Positions 8,676-18,163 of a DNA stretch of 64,000 nucleotides are shown here, in pieces. This DNA comes from Amycolatopsis decaplanina DSM 44594 (lineage in GTDB: Bacteria > Actinomycetota > Actinomycetes > Mycobacteriales > Pseudonocardiaceae), in NCBI RefSeq assembly GCF_000342005.1, contig NZ_AOHO01000038.1:30920-94919 (forward strand), written 5' to 3'. Under the pieces are notes generated by a model. It was not told the origin of the DNA. It saw only the letters and a list, made by a program, of their open reading frames with translations, and did no database searches. Both the position numbers and the translations under genes were made by a program. The stretch's first letter is position 1; each line of letters begins with the position of its first letter.

Positions 8676-10013
8676 TTGAATCTGCACCTGCCCGCCGATT
8701 TCCTGTGGGGTGCGGCCACCGCCGCGTACCAGGTCGAAGGCGCCGTCGACGCCGACGGCCGCCTCCCGTCCATCTGGGACGACTTCGTCCGGGTCCCGGG
8801 TGCCGTCCTGAACGGCGACACCGCCGATGTCGCTTGCGATCACTACCGGCGCTGGCCGGAGGATCTCGGCATCATGAAGCGGCTGGGCCTGGACGCCTAC
8901 CGCTTCTCGGTCGCTTGGCCGCGGGTGATCCCGGCCGGTCGCGGCGCGGTCAACGCGGCAGGCCTCGACTTCTACGACCGGCTGGTGGACGCGTTGCTCG
9001 AAGCCGGGATCCGGCCGTTCGCGACGCTGTTCCACTGGGACCTGCCCTCTGCTCTGCAGGCGAAGGGTGGCTGGCCCGAGCGTGACACGGCCTACGCCTA
9101 CGCCGACTACGCCGCTGTCGTCGCGGCGAAACTCGGCGACCGGGTCAAGGACTGGAACACCGTCAACGAACCGCTGTGCTCGGCGTGGCTCGGCTATCTG
9201 GAAGGCCGGTTCGCCCCCGGCGTCAAAGATCTCAAGCAGGCCGTCCACGCGTCGCACCATCTCCTGCTCGCGCACGGCCTCGGCGTACAGGCGATCACCG
9301 CGAACGCTGCCCAACCCGCCAACGTCGGCCTGGTGGTCAACCTCAGCGGGATCGAGCCGGCGTCGGACTCCACCGCGGACATCGAGGCGGCCGCCCGGAT
9401 GGACGGGCACGTCAACCGCTGGTGGCTCGACCCGTCGAACGGACGCGGCTACCCGGCGGACATGATCGAGGTCTACGGCGTCGAACCGCCGGTGGCCGGG
9501 GACGACCTCGAGGTGATCTCGACCCCGGTCGGCTACCACGGGCTGAACTACTACTTCCGGCAGATCGTCGAGGACGACCCGGACGGCCCCGCGCCCCGCG
9601 CCCGGCAGGTGCCGGTCGAGGGCGCGGCCACCACCGCGATGGGCTGGGAGATCCACGGGCAGGGTCTCGCGGATCTGATCGACCGGCTCGCCGACGAGTA
9701 CGGCGCCCAGGCCATCTACGTGACCGAGAGCGGGGCTGCCTTCGACGACAAGGTCGCCGAGGACGGTTCGGTCCACGACGCGGACCGCATCGCCTACCTG
9801 GAAGAACACCTCGGCGCGGTCGCGGGGGCCGTCGAGGCGGGCGCTCCGGTGAAGGGCTACTTCGCCTGGTCGCTGCTCGACAACTTCGAATGGGACAGCG
9901 GGCTGAGCAAACGATTCGGGCTCGTGCGGGTCGACTACGACACGCAGGTCCGCACGATCAAGGCGAGCGGGCACCGGTACGCGGAGATCATCGCGGAGCA
10001 CCGGAACCGCTAG
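8676..10013 (+). CDS. Glycoside hydrolase family 1 beta-glucosidase
   Basis: 445 aa from the TTG at 8676, preceded by AGAGAGG at good spacing and giving the usual GH1 N-terminus ([19 protein letters not shown]). An ATG at 8640, overlapping the permease stop, would add 12 residues and remains possible. Catalytic residues on this numbering: acid/base Glu165 in NTVNEP and nucleophile Glu351 in YVTESG. Aglycone and C-terminal landmarks ([32 protein letters not shown]) are intact. There is no signal peptide, so it acts on imported beta-glucosides in the cytosol. It ends 4 bp before a 46-bp palindrome. Confidence 0.95.
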   Translation: MNLHLPADFLWGAATAAYQVEGAVDADGRLPSIWDDFVRVPGAVLNGDTADVACDHYRRWPEDLGIMKRLGLDAYRFSVAWPRVIPAGRGAVNAAGLDFYDRLVDALLEAGIRPFATLFHWDLPSALQAKGGWPERDTAYAYADYAAVVAAKLGDRVKDWNTVNEPLCSAWLGYLEGRFAPGVKDLKQAVHASHHLLLAHGLGVQAITANAAQPANVGLVVNLSGIEPASDSTADIEAAARMDGHVNRWWLDPSNGRGYPADMIEVYGVEPPVAGDDLEVISTPVGYHGLNYYFRQIVEDDPDGPAPRARQVPVEGAATTAMGWEIHGQGLADLIDRLADEYGAQAIYVTESGAAFDDKVAEDGSVHDADRIAYLEEHLGAVAGAVEAGAPVKGYFAWSLLDNFEWDSGLSKRFGLVRVDYDTQVRTIKASGHRYAEIIAEHRNR

Positions 10014-10017
10014 TGGC

Positions 10018-10063
10018 CTCGTGAGTGGTAAGGACGGTTCTAACCGTCCTTACCACTCACGAG
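10018..10063. repeat. 46-bp palindrome, copy 2 (end of sugar operon)
   Basis: By eye the same 46 bases as the copy at 2507-2552, starting CTCGTGAGTGGTAAGGACGG and closing on its reverse complement. It sits 4 bp after the GH1 stop and is the only strong hairpin at the end of the operon, so it probably serves as a terminator. The remaining 110 bp to the next gene hold no other feature I recognise. Confidence 0.9.
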
Positions 10064-10175
10064 CGGTTCGTGCGGGCGGATGGACCGAGGGGCCCGGATT
10101 CGTCGCGCGATACGAACGGACGTCCGCCGAAACCTCCTAGGGTCGCCATGAACGAGGCGATCTAGGAGGCGAAGC

Positions 10176-11651
10176 ATGCGGACACTCTTGCGTGGCGGTC
10201 GTGTCATCGATCCGGCGACGGGCTTCGACGGCATGGCCGACGTGCTGGTATCCGACGGGGTGGTCACCGCCGTCGGGGCTGGTTTGACCGCCGAGCCGGG
10301 TGACGTGGAGATCGACGTCTCCGGGCTCGTGGTCGGACCGGGTTTCATCGACCTGCACAGCCACGTGCACACCATCGCCGGCCAGCGGCTGCAGGCGATG
10401 GACGGGGTGACGACCGCGCTCGACCTCGAAGCCGGGTTGATGCCGATCGAGCGGGCCTACGCCGAGGCTGCCGCGGCGGGACGTCCATTGCACTACGGTT
10501 TCTCCGCGTCATGGGGTGCCGCGCGGGCGCAGGTGCTCGCCGGGATCGAGCCGGACGCGAATATCGACAGCGGTCTCGCTGTGCTCGGGAACCCTGTCTG
10601 GCAACGGTCGTCCTCGCCGACGGAACTCGCCGCCTGGCTGTCTCTTGTGGACGGTGAGCTGGCCGCGGGCGCGCTCGGCGTCGGTGTGCTCCTCGGCTAC
10701 GCGCCCGACACCGACCCCGGTGAGTTCCTCGCGCTGGCCCGGTTGGCCAAGGAGGCCGGGGCACCGACCTACACCCATGTCCGTGAACTGGTCGAGGTGA
10801 ACCCGGAGACGCCCATCGACGGCTCGGCGGAGATCGCGATCGTCGCGGCCGAGACCGGCGCGGCGATGCACCACTGCCACGTGAACAGCACGTCCGGCCA
10901 CCAGATCGAGCGGGTGCTCGCGGCGCTCGAAGCGGGACGCGCGGCCGGGTCGCGGGTGACCGTCGAGGCCTACCCGTACGGCGCGGGCAGCACGGCGATC
11001 GGCGCGGCGTTCCTCTCGCCCGAACGCCTGAAGATGAAGGGACTGACCCCCTCCAGCGTGATCATGCTGGAGTCGGGGGAGCGGATCGCCGACGCGGGCC
11101 GCCTGCTCCAGGTCCGCGCCGAGGATCCCGGGGCGCCGTGCATCCTGGAGTTCCTCGACGAAAGCAGCCCGCGCGACCTCGGCCTGCTGCACCAGGCGCT
11201 CGCGTTCCCTGACGCCATCGTCGCCAGCGACGCGCTGCCCGTGTACTGGAAGAACGGGACCAGCGAGAGCACCGAATGGCCGTTGCCACCCGGCGGCGCG
11301 ACGCATCCGCGCACGTCCGGGACGTACGCCAAGACGTTGCGCCTGATGGTGCGCGAGAGCAAGGCATGGACGTGGCTGGAGGCGTTCCGGCGCTGCTCCT
11401 ACCTGCCGGCGCGCGTGCTCGACGAGGTCGCTCCCGGTGCGGTGGCCAAGGGACGGCTCGACGTCGGTGCCGACGCCGACATCGTCGTCCTCGACCCGGA
11501 GACGATCACCGACGCGGCGACCTACTTCGACCCGACCAGGCCTTCCGTCGGCGTCCGGCACCTGTTCGTCTCGGGTGTTCCGGTCGTCACCGACGGGAAT
11601 CTGCGCACGGACGCGTTCCCGGGCAAGCCGTTGCGGGGTGAGCCGCGATGA
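10176..11651 (+). CDS. N-acyl-D-amino-acid deacylase (D-aminoacylase)-like amidohydrolase
   Basis: 491 aa with a strong GGAGG ribosome site. An amidohydrolase: N-terminal beta-sandwich (LLRGGRVIDPATGFDGMADV), metal motif VGPGFIDLHSHVH, later His ligands in THVRE and MHHCHVNSTSGH, and a C-terminal GRLDVGADADIVVLDPETI. Features shared with D-aminoacylases are VEAYPYGAGSTAIG, SDALP, and HPRTSGTYAKTLR. The family hydrolyses N-acyl-D-amino acids to D-amino acid plus carboxylate in the cytosol. It overlaps the M20 gene by 4 bp and leads an operon that includes an N-acylamino-acid racemase, which supports this substrate class. The early motif is HSHVH rather than the SHTHDD of classical enzymes, so specificity may differ. 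Confidence 0.82.
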   Translation: MRTLLRGGRVIDPATGFDGMADVLVSDGVVTAVGAGLTAEPGDVEIDVSGLVVGPGFIDLHSHVHTIAGQRLQAMDGVTTALDLEAGLMPIERAYAEAAAAGRPLHYGFSASWGAARAQVLAGIEPDANIDSGLAVLGNPVWQRSSSPTELAAWLSLVDGELAAGALGVGVLLGYAPDTDPGEFLALARLAKEAGAPTYTHVRELVEVNPETPIDGSAEIAIVAAETGAAMHHCHVNSTSGHQIERVLAALEAGRAAGSRVTVEAYPYGAGSTAIGAAFLSPERLKMKGLTPSSVIMLESGERIADAGRLLQVRAEDPGAPCILEFLDESSPRDLGLLHQALAFPDAIVASDALPVYWKNGTSESTEWPLPPGGATHPRTSGTYAKTLRLMVRESKAWTWLEAFRRCSYLPARVLDEVAPGAVAKGRLDVGADADIVVLDPETITDAATYFDPTRPSVGVRHLFVSGVPVVTDGNLRTDAFPGKPLRGEPR

Positions 11652-12790
11652 GCGATCTGCTCGCCGACATCGAGACACTCGTGCGCTGCGAGTCGCCGTC
11701 GTCGGACCACGAAGCGGTGGCCCGCAGCGCCGAGGTGCTGGCCGAAGTCGGCCGGAGGCTGCTCGGCGCGGACCCGGAGAGGATCGTGATCGACGGCGTC
11801 ACCCATCTCCGCTGGCGATTCGGCGACGGACCGCCTCGTGTGCTGCTGCTCGGTCACCACGACACGGTGTGGCCCCACGGTTCGCTGGAGACCCATCCGT
11901 TCTCCGTGCGGGACGGGGTGTTGCGAGGACCCGGATGCTTCGACATGAAGGCGGGGGTCGTGATGGCGCTGCACGCCGCCGCGACCGTGCCCGATCGTGA
12001 CGGATTGTCCATTCTGGTCACCGGTGACGAGGAGATCGGTTCACCGTCGTCCCGCGCGCTGATCGAAGAGACCGCGACGGGCTGTGACGCGGCGTTCGTG
12101 CTGGAGGCCTCGGCCGACGGCGGTGCGCTGAAGTGCCGGCGCAAAGGCGTCTCTCACTACCGGGTCGAGGTGATCGGCCGTGCCGCGCACGCCGGACTGG
12201 AACCGGAGAAGGGGGTCAACGCGGGAATCGAGATCTCCCATCAGATCCTCGCGGTGGCCGCGCTCGCCGCTCCCGGAGCCGGGACCAGCGTGACGCCCAC
12301 GGTCGTTTCGGCGGGCACGACGGTCAACACCGTTCCGGCCGCCGCGAGTGTGGCCGTCGACGTCCGCGTCTGGAACGAGACCGAGCAACTCCGCGTGGAC
12401 AGGGCCATGCGGGAACTCCGCCCGGTCCTGGAAGGCGCCGAGGTCCGCGTGACCGGCGGGATCAACCGGCCGCCGCTCGAAGCGGGCTCGTCGGCGGGAC
12501 TGTTCGCGCTGGCCCAGGAACTTGCGGGCGAACTCGGTCTCGGGGAACTGCCTTCCGCGTCGGTCGGCGGGGCCTCGGACGGCAATTACACCGCTGGGAT
12601 GGGAATTCCCACCTTGGACGGCCTCGGCGCCGTCGGCGGTGGGGCGCACGCGGATCACGAACACGTCGTCGTCGCGGAATTGCCGCGCCGCACGGCTTTG
12701 CTGGCCGCGCTCGTGGAAAACGTGCTCGCGAAGCGGAGTCCGTCCGGTGCGACGAATCCCGCGGGCGAATCTGGTACGGCACGACGGTGA
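11648..12790 (+). CDS. M20 metallopeptidase, probable N-acyl-L-amino-acid deacylase
   Basis: 380 aa, ATG overlapping the previous stop by 4 bp. Glutamate-carboxypeptidase-like M20 signature: VLLLGHHDTVWPHG (zinc His and catalytic Asp), GPGCFDMKAGV (bridging Asp), TGDEEIGSPSSR (base Glu and zinc Glu), and GGAHADHEHV at the end (zinc His). The dimerisation domain sits around residues 165-280. In the known D-to-L amino-acid pathway of Geobacillus an M20 enzyme removes the N-succinyl group from the L-isomer made by the racemase. The same neighbours here, a GNAT enzyme and a racemase, make that the best guess; general peptidase activity is not excluded. Confidence 0.88.
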   Translation: MSDLLADIETLVRCESPSSDHEAVARSAEVLAEVGRRLLGADPERIVIDGVTHLRWRFGDGPPRVLLLGHHDTVWPHGSLETHPFSVRDGVLRGPGCFDMKAGVVMALHAAATVPDRDGLSILVTGDEEIGSPSSRALIEETATGCDAAFVLEASADGGALKCRRKGVSHYRVEVIGRAAHAGLEPEKGVNAGIEISHQILAVAALAAPGAGTSVTPTVVSAGTTVNTVPAAASVAVDVRVWNETEQLRVDRAMRELRPVLEGAEVRVTGGINRPPLEAGSSAGLFALAQELAGELGLGELPSASVGGASDGNYTAGMGIPTLDGLGAVGGGAHADHEHVVVAELPRRTALLAALVENVLAKRSPSGATNPAGESGTARR

Positions 12791-12821
12791 CTCGGCCATC
12801 GGGCCGGGAAAGGATTGTCCC

Positions 12822-13706
12822 GTGACGAATCTTGCGACGAACGCGGAAAGCCTGGTGTCGGCGGAGGTGCGCGACGAAGCCGTCGCCGCCGCGCGTGCCG
12901 CGGCCGTGGCTTCGGGCGTCGAAATCCGCGAACTCACCGAAATCGCCGATCTGGCCGCGGTGGCCGGTCTGTTCGAGTCGATCTGGCGGTCCGCGCCGGG
13001 CGCCCGGCCGGTGAGCACGGAACTGCTCCGCGCGATGTCCGCGGCCGGGAACTACGTCGCGGGCGCGTTCGACAACGGTGAGCTGCTGGGGGCCTGTTTC
13101 GGTTTCTTCGGAAACCCTGGAAAGGCGAGCCTGCACAGCCACATCGCCGGAGTCGCCGAGGCGGGTGTGGGCCGCGGGATCGGGCACGCGCTCAAACTGC
13201 ACCAGCGCGGGTGGGCGCTGCTCCAGGACGTCTCGGTGATCACCTGGACCTTCGACCCGCTGGTGCGGCGCAACGCCTATTTCAACCTGGGGAAACTCGG
13301 CGCGCGCCCGATCGGCTACCTGCCTGATTTCTACGGTCCGATGGAGGACAGCATCAACGGCTCCGGTGACACCGACCGGCTGATGGTCGGCTGGGATCTG
13401 ATCAGCCCGGAGGTCCGTGCCGCCACCTTCGGTGAACCCGTCCTGATCGACGCGGTAGCGCTGGGCGCGGCGAAGGCGCTTTCGGTCGACTCCGACGGCG
13501 GCCCGAGCATCGGATCCGCCGACACGCCGACCGTGCTCGTCGCCGTCCCGTCCGACATCGAACGGTTGCGCCGCACCGATCCCGGTCGCGGCAGCGCGTG
13601 GCGCGTCGCCCTGCGCGAAGTCCTCGGCGGACTGATGGCGGACAACGCCCGAGTCGCCGGTTTCGATCGTGCCGGCTGGTACGTGATCTCGAAGGAGCAG
13701 TCGTGA
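12822..13706 (+). CDS. COG3375-type GNAT acyltransferase, probable D-amino-acid N-succinyltransferase
   Basis: 294 aa, GTG start after GGGAAAGGA. Not a simple 150-residue GNAT: it has the long COG3375 form with EAGVGRGIGHALKLHQRGWAL (acyl-CoA loop), then ITWTFDPLVRRNAYFNLGKL and YLPDFYGPMEDSINGSGDTD, which are hallmark motifs of that group. In Geobacillus kaustophilus a GNAT gene next to N-succinylamino-acid racemase succinylates D-amino acids (Sakai and colleagues). The stop overlaps the racemase start by 4 bp (GTGA), so the two are translationally coupled. Activity is inferred from this pairing. Confidence 0.85.
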   Translation: MTNLATNAESLVSAEVRDEAVAAARAAAVASGVEIRELTEIADLAAVAGLFESIWRSAPGARPVSTELLRAMSAAGNYVAGAFDNGELLGACFGFFGNPGKASLHSHIAGVAEAGVGRGIGHALKLHQRGWALLQDVSVITWTFDPLVRRNAYFNLGKLGARPIGYLPDFYGPMEDSINGSGDTDRLMVGWDLISPEVRAATFGEPVLIDAVALGAAKALSVDSDGGPSIGSADTPTVLVAVPSDIERLRRTDPGRGSAWRVALREVLGGLMADNARVAGFDRAGWYVISKEQS

Positions 13707-14809
13707 AACTCAGCGGTGTGGAACTGCGCCGGGTCCGGATGCCGCTCGTGGCGCCGTTCCGGACGTCGTTCGGAACGCAGTCCGAACGGGAACTGCTGCT
13801 CGTCCGCGCGGTGACCCCGGCGGGCGAGGGCTGGGGCGAATGCGTCACGATGGCGGCGCCGCTCTACTCGTCGGAGTACAACGACGCCGCCGAGCACGTG
13901 CTGCGGAACCACTTGATCCCCGCCCTGCTGTCGGCCGAGGACGTCACCGCGTACAAGGTGACGCCGTTGCTGGCGAAGTACAAGGGGCACCGGATGGCGA
14001 AGGGGGCGCTGGAGATGGCGGTCCTCGACGCCGAACTCCGCGCGCACGAACGGTCCTTCGCGGCCGAGCTGGGGTCCACTCGCGACTCCGTGGCCTGCGG
14101 GGTCTCGGTCGGGATCATGGACTCGATCCCGCGGCTGCTCGACGTCGTCGGCGGCTATCTCGACGAGGGCTACGTCCGGATCAAGCTGAAGATCGAACCC
14201 GGCTGGGACGTCGAGCCGGTGCGCCAGGTGCGTGAGCGCTTCGGTGACGACGTGCTGCTGCAGGTCGACGCGAACACCGCGTACACCCTGGGCGACGCGC
14301 CCCTGCTGTCCAGGCTGGACCCGTTCGACCTCCTGCTGATCGAGCAGCCGCTCGAAGAGGAGGACGTGCTCGGCCACGCCGAACTGGCCAAGCGCATCCG
14401 GACGCCGATCTGCCTCGACGAGTCGATCGTCTCCGCGAAGGCCGCGGCGGACGCGATCAAGCTCGGCGCCTGCCAGATCGTGAACATCAAACCCGGCCGC
14501 GTCGGCGGCTACCTCGAAGCACGCCGGGTGCACGACGTCTGCGCGGCGCACGGGGTCGCGGTGTGGTGCGGCGGGATGATCGAGACCGGGCTCGGCCGTG
14601 CGGCCAACGTCGCGCTGGCCTCTTTGCCCGGCTTCACGCTGCCGGGCGACACTTCGGCGTCCGACCGGTTCTACCGCACGGACATCACCGAGCCGTTCGT
14701 GCTGGAGGCCGGGCACTTGCCGGTGCCGACCGGACCGGGGCTCGGCGTGACTCCGATTCCCGACCTGCTGGACGAGGTCACCACGGAGAAAGCGTGGATC
14801 GGTTCGTAG
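13703..14809 (+). CDS. N-acylamino-acid racemase / o-succinylbenzoate synthase family (NAAAR)
   Basis: 368 aa, GTG start. It belongs to the MenC-like branch of the enolase superfamily. Acid-base lysines K163 (in RIKLKIEP) and K263 (in NIKPGRVGG) and metal ligands D189 (QVDANTAY), E214 (IEQPLEEE) and D239 (CLDESI) match the numbering of the well-studied Amycolatopsis NAAAR, and the N-terminus MKLSGVELRRVRMPLVAPF is the same as I recall for that enzyme. It interconverts N-acyl-D and N-acyl-L amino acids by proton transfer at C-alpha with Mg or Mn, and can also make o-succinylbenzoate. No menaquinone genes are nearby, and the M20 and GNAT partners point to D-amino-acid conversion. Confidence 0.95.
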   Translation: MKLSGVELRRVRMPLVAPFRTSFGTQSERELLLVRAVTPAGEGWGECVTMAAPLYSSEYNDAAEHVLRNHLIPALLSAEDVTAYKVTPLLAKYKGHRMAKGALEMAVLDAELRAHERSFAAELGSTRDSVACGVSVGIMDSIPRLLDVVGGYLDEGYVRIKLKIEPGWDVEPVRQVRERFGDDVLLQVDANTAYTLGDAPLLSRLDPFDLLLIEQPLEEEDVLGHAELAKRIRTPICLDESIVSAKAAADAIKLGACQIVNIKPGRVGGYLEARRVHDVCAAHGVAVWCGGMIETGLGRAANVALASLPGFTLPGDTSASDRFYRTDITEPFVLEAGHLPVPTGPGLGVTPIPDLLDEVTTEKAWIGS

Positions 14810-14844
14810 CGCGCTACGAAATCCGGGGTTAGATTTGGTCGGAT

Positions 14845-14860
14845 CGAACCATTCGGTTCG
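14845..14860. promoter_or_regulatory. Inverted repeat before PucR gene, possible autoregulatory site
   Basis: CGAACC-ATTC-GGTTCG, perfect 6-bp arms, lies in the 76-bp gap between the racemase stop and the PucR gene start. It is the only symmetrical element there. Could be a regulator site or a short hairpin. Confidence 0.35.
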
Positions 14861-14885
14861 GTGAGGCCGGGTTTAACTTCGGGGG

Positions 14886-16556
14886 GTGCTGACACCGGTG
14901 CCCAGCAAGCCGCATACGAGCTTGGGGCGCGTGCTCGAGGACCTCGGGGACGTGCTCCTGGAACCGGTCGCGGTCGGCCGGACCACCCGCAAGCAGCTCG
15001 GCGGGGTGGTCATCCACGATCCGCACGACGAATCCGACATCCCTGGCGGAGCCGTCGTGCTCGGCGTCGGGGTGCGGGAGCAGGACGAGGTCGTCCGCCT
15101 CTTGCACGACGTGGGTGCGAGAGGCGCGGCGGCGCTCGTCGTCCGCTCTCCCGTCACCCCGGCGCCGGAACTCCGGCGCGCCGCGGATTCGTCCGGGGTC
15201 GCTCTGCTCGGGCTCGCGCGGGGCGCCTCCTGGGCGCAGCTCGCCGCCATGCTCAGGACCTTGCTCGCCGAAGAGGACGTCGGCGAGGTCTCGCCGCAGC
15301 CCCTCGGCGGAATGCCGTCGGGCGATCTCTTCGCGCTGGCCAACGCGATCGCCGCGCTCGTGGACGCGCCGGTGACCATCGAGGACCGCAGTAACCGGAT
15401 CCTCGCGTTCTCCGGGCGCCAGGACGAGGCGGACCCGTCCCGGGTGGAAACCATCCTCGGCAGGCAGGTGCCGGAGCGGTTCGCCCGCGGCCTGGAACGG
15501 GACGGTGTCTTCGAGAAGCTGTACCGCGACCACGCGCCCGTGTACGTCGATCCGCAGCGGTACGACGACAACACGATCGCGCTTCCCCGCGTGGCGCTCG
15601 CCGTCCGCGCCGGCGACGAGGTGCTCGGATCGATCTGGGCGGCGGTCAGGGAACCGCTCAGCGGGGAGCGCACCCAGGCGCTGATCGACGCCGCCAAACT
15701 CGTCGCGTTGCACATGCTCCGGTTGCGCGCGGGCGCCGATGTCGAACGGCGGTTGCGCGCGGATCTGGTGAGCACGGCGCTCGAAGGCGGCGCCGGGGCA
15801 CCGGAGGCCATCGCCCGGCTCGGGCTGCTCGGCCGGCCGTCGATCGTGCTCGCCATGGGCCTGCTCGGCGCCCCCGCGCCCGAGGACGATCTCCGGCTCG
15901 TCGCGGATCGCCAGCGGGTCGCCGACGCGCTGGCCATGCACCTGAGCGCCGTCCAGCCTCGCTCGGCCGTCGCGCTGGTCGGCGACGTCGCCTATGGCAT
16001 CCTCCCGATGCCCGGCGGTCACGCCGACTGCCAGGAGCGTTCGGTGCGGGTCGCGTCGACCTTCCTGGAGCGCACGGGACGCCGGGCGGCGGCCGCGATC
16101 GGCATCGGACCGCTCGCGCTCGACGCGTCCGGGCTCCACGCCTCCCGGGACGGTGCGGACCGGGCGTTGCGCGTTCTGCTCACCAACGGCGGCGCCAAAC
16201 GCGTCGCGACCGCCGACGACGTCCATGTCGACGCACTCATGCTGGATCTGGCCGATCTCGCCGCGGCCAGGGGAGACGTCGCGACAGGACCTGTCGCGCG
16301 GCTGCTCGCCTACGACGCCCAGCACCAGTCACAACTGGTGCACACCCTCCGGTGCTGGCTGGACGCCTTCGGTGACATCGGAGCCGCGTCCGCGTCGGCC
16401 TACGTCCATCCGAACACCTTCCGCTACCGGTTGCGGCGTCTCGCCGAAGTCGGCGAGATCGACCTCGACGACGCGGGGGAGCGGTTCGCCGCGATGCTGC
16501 AACTCCGGCTGTTGCCCCGTGACGTGCGGACCGTTCCGCCAGGCGCCGAAGACTGA
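14886..16556 (+). CDS. PucR-family transcriptional regulator
   Basis: 556 aa; the GTG at 14886 is in a G-run, and a second in-frame GTG at 14898 is possible. The N-terminal PucR ligand domain (residues about 10-135, HTSLGRVLEDLGDVLLEPV) is followed by a GGDEF-like/CdaR middle region and a C-terminal helix-turn-helix around residues 500-550 (ASAYVHPNTFRYRLRRLAEV). Members control purine, GABA or proline catabolism. It sits in the middle of the D-amino-acid/peptide block, same strand, so it probably controls that block in response to an amino-acid metabolite; no target site is proven. Confidence 0.9.
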   Translation: MLTPVPSKPHTSLGRVLEDLGDVLLEPVAVGRTTRKQLGGVVIHDPHDESDIPGGAVVLGVGVREQDEVVRLLHDVGARGAAALVVRSPVTPAPELRRAADSSGVALLGLARGASWAQLAAMLRTLLAEEDVGEVSPQPLGGMPSGDLFALANAIAALVDAPVTIEDRSNRILAFSGRQDEADPSRVETILGRQVPERFARGLERDGVFEKLYRDHAPVYVDPQRYDDNTIALPRVALAVRAGDEVLGSIWAAVREPLSGERTQALIDAAKLVALHMLRLRAGADVERRLRADLVSTALEGGAGAPEAIARLGLLGRPSIVLAMGLLGAPAPEDDLRLVADRQRVADALAMHLSAVQPRSAVALVGDVAYGILPMPGGHADCQERSVRVASTFLERTGRRAAAAIGIGPLALDASGLHASRDGADRALRVLLTNGGAKRVATADDVHVDALMLDLADLAAARGDVATGPVARLLAYDAQHQSQLVHTLRCWLDAFGDIGAASASAYVHPNTFRYRLRRLAEVGEIDLDDAGERFAAMLQLRLLPRDVRTVPPGAED

Positions 16557-16693
16557 CGTTGGTCGCCCGGCCCGAAACGGCGGCGGATGTTCGTGTGATC
16601 GCACGAACTCCGCTCGCCGAACGCGTTTCAGAATGAGTGATCGGCGCCACGCTCGCCGTTCTCCTTCTCTCCCAACGTTTCCGCGGAGGCGCC

Positions 16694-17962
16694 ATGACGG
16701 CAGTGGTCAACGAGGACACCTGGACAGCGCGGCGGATCAACCGGACGGCGCTCATCACCATGGTGGTGATGGTGTTCGCCTGGGCGGTCGACTACATCGA
16801 CCGGTTCTCGATCGGGATGGCGCTGCCGATGATCGGCGCCGAGTTCGAGCTCAGCAAGACCCAGCAGGGCTGGCTCGTCACCGTGTTCGCGCTGGTCTAC
16901 ATGGTCTGCCAGATCCCGGCCGGCTTCCTCGCCGACCGGTACGGCTCGCGGGGGCCGATGCTGGTCACGCTGCTGCTCTGGTCGGCGTTCACCGCGATGA
17001 CGGGGATGGCGGGCACCTTCGGCATGCTGCTCGTCGTCCGTGGCCTTTTCGGTGTTTGCCAAGGACTTTTCCCGGCGGCGTCGTTCAAGGCGATCGCCGA
17101 GCGGACCACTCCCGGCAACCGCGCGACGGTGACCGGCGTGATGCTGTCCGCCGGCGGTATCGGCGCCGGCCTGGCGCCGTTGCTCGTCGGCCCGCTGCTG
17201 ATGGCGGTCGGCTGGCGGCACACGTTCTTCTGGATGGCGGGGATCGGCGCGATCATCGGCGTGGTCGTCTGGACGTTGTTGCCCAAGGCGCTGCCCGAAA
17301 GGCTGAGCAGCCTTCCGCGCGACGAGGCGAAGACCCCGGAGGTCTCCCGCAAACAGGTGCTGAAGTCCTTTGTGGTCTGGAAGTTCACGCTCTTGTTCTG
17401 CGCCACCAACATGCTGAACTACGGCCTGATCACCTGGGTGCCCAGTTACCTGCTCGAGGCGCGGGGCCTGACGCTGAACCAGACCGGGGTGCTCGCGGCG
17501 ATCCCGATGCTGGTCAGCATCGGGACGACCATCCTCGGCGGCTGGCTGTTCGACCGCTACTTCCACGACCACGGACGCTGGTACCTCGGTTCGATCGCGC
17601 TGGTGACCGTGGTGCTGCTGATCCTGATGGTCTCCGCGGAGACCACGGCGGAGTTCACCCTCTACGAGACGCTCGCCCTCGCGGTGTTCGGCATGGCGAC
17701 TATGGCCGTCTTCGGCCTGCCGCTGCGCGTGCTGCCCACCGCGGTCACCGGGATCGGCATGGGCGTGATGAACTTCGGCGGTCAGGTGGCGGGCGCGGTC
17801 GCCCCGGTGGCGATGGGCTGGCTCGCCGACGCGTTCTCCTACACCGCCGCGTTCGGCTTCCTCATCTGCACCACCTTCCTCACCGCCGTGATGGCGTTCT
17901 GGGTTCCGCAGAACCCGGCACAGTTCACCTTCTCCCCGGCCGGTCCCAGTTCGGGCTCGTGA
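16694..17962 (+). CDS. MFS transporter of the anion:cation symporter (ACS) type
   Basis: 422 aa from the ATG at 16694, preceded by GCGGAGG; a longer frame from 16637 lacks such a site. Twelve helices. VDYIDRFSIGMALPMIGAEF in helix 1 and GFLADRYGSRGP in loop 2-3 are typical for ACS carriers, which take up organic acids, sugar acids or small peptides with protons. Located between the PucR regulator and the serine hydrolases, it may carry an N-acyl or carboxylate substrate of the block. The stop codon falls inside a degenerate copy of the 46-bp repeat. Confidence 0.9.
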   Translation: MTAVVNEDTWTARRINRTALITMVVMVFAWAVDYIDRFSIGMALPMIGAEFELSKTQQGWLVTVFALVYMVCQIPAGFLADRYGSRGPMLVTLLLWSAFTAMTGMAGTFGMLLVVRGLFGVCQGLFPAASFKAIAERTTPGNRATVTGVMLSAGGIGAGLAPLLVGPLLMAVGWRHTFFWMAGIGAIIGVVVWTLLPKALPERLSSLPRDEAKTPEVSRKQVLKSFVVWKFTLLFCATNMLNYGLITWVPSYLLEARGLTLNQTGVLAAIPMLVSIGTTILGGWLFDRYFHDHGRWYLGSIALVTVVLLILMVSAETTAEFTLYETLALAVFGMATMAVFGLPLRVLPTAVTGIGMGVMNFGGQVAGAVAPVAMGWLADAFSYTAAFGFLICTTFLTAVMAFWVPQNPAQFTFSPAGPSSGS

Positions 17963-18010
17963 GTGGTGAGGACGGTTCCATTTTGAGGGGTAAGGCAAAG
18001 GTGCCGTGCC
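17956..18010. repeat. Degenerate copy of the gene-end repeat
   Basis: Begins CTCGTGAGTGGTGAGGACGG like the 46-bp palindrome, but instead of the second arm it continues TTTTGAGGGGTAAGGCAAAG. The same composite form is seen near 31112, 31256 and, inverted, near 31565 and 31745. The TGA of the MFS gene (17960-17962) is part of the repeat. Confidence 0.7.
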
Positions 18011-18043
18011 GGGCGAGGTGTGAGCTTTCCCTGCCTCGGACGA

Positions 18044-18107
18044 TGAGCGGGTCTCGAGCGCCTCGCCCGGGACGCTCACCGTCTCGAACGTGACGCTCGG
18101 GACCCAC
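18044..18107. repeat. Dispersed 63-bp repeat, copy 1
   Basis: Contains GGGTCTCGAGCGCCTCGCCC and GCTCACCGTCTCGAACGTGA. The reverse complement recurs at 42424-42486 with only about five differences by eye. Intergenic in both places; no coding content. Confidence 0.75.
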
Positions 18108-18163
18108 GCCCATGGTCGCCGATACGGCACGCCACTCACGAGTCCCAAGTAGACAGGAGTTCC

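Noticed and set aside
13703..14809. Menaquinone-pathway MenC
   Set aside because: No other men gene is near, and the GNAT and M20 neighbours and exact NAAAR-like residue numbering favour N-acylamino-acid racemase, although OSBS activity may remain.
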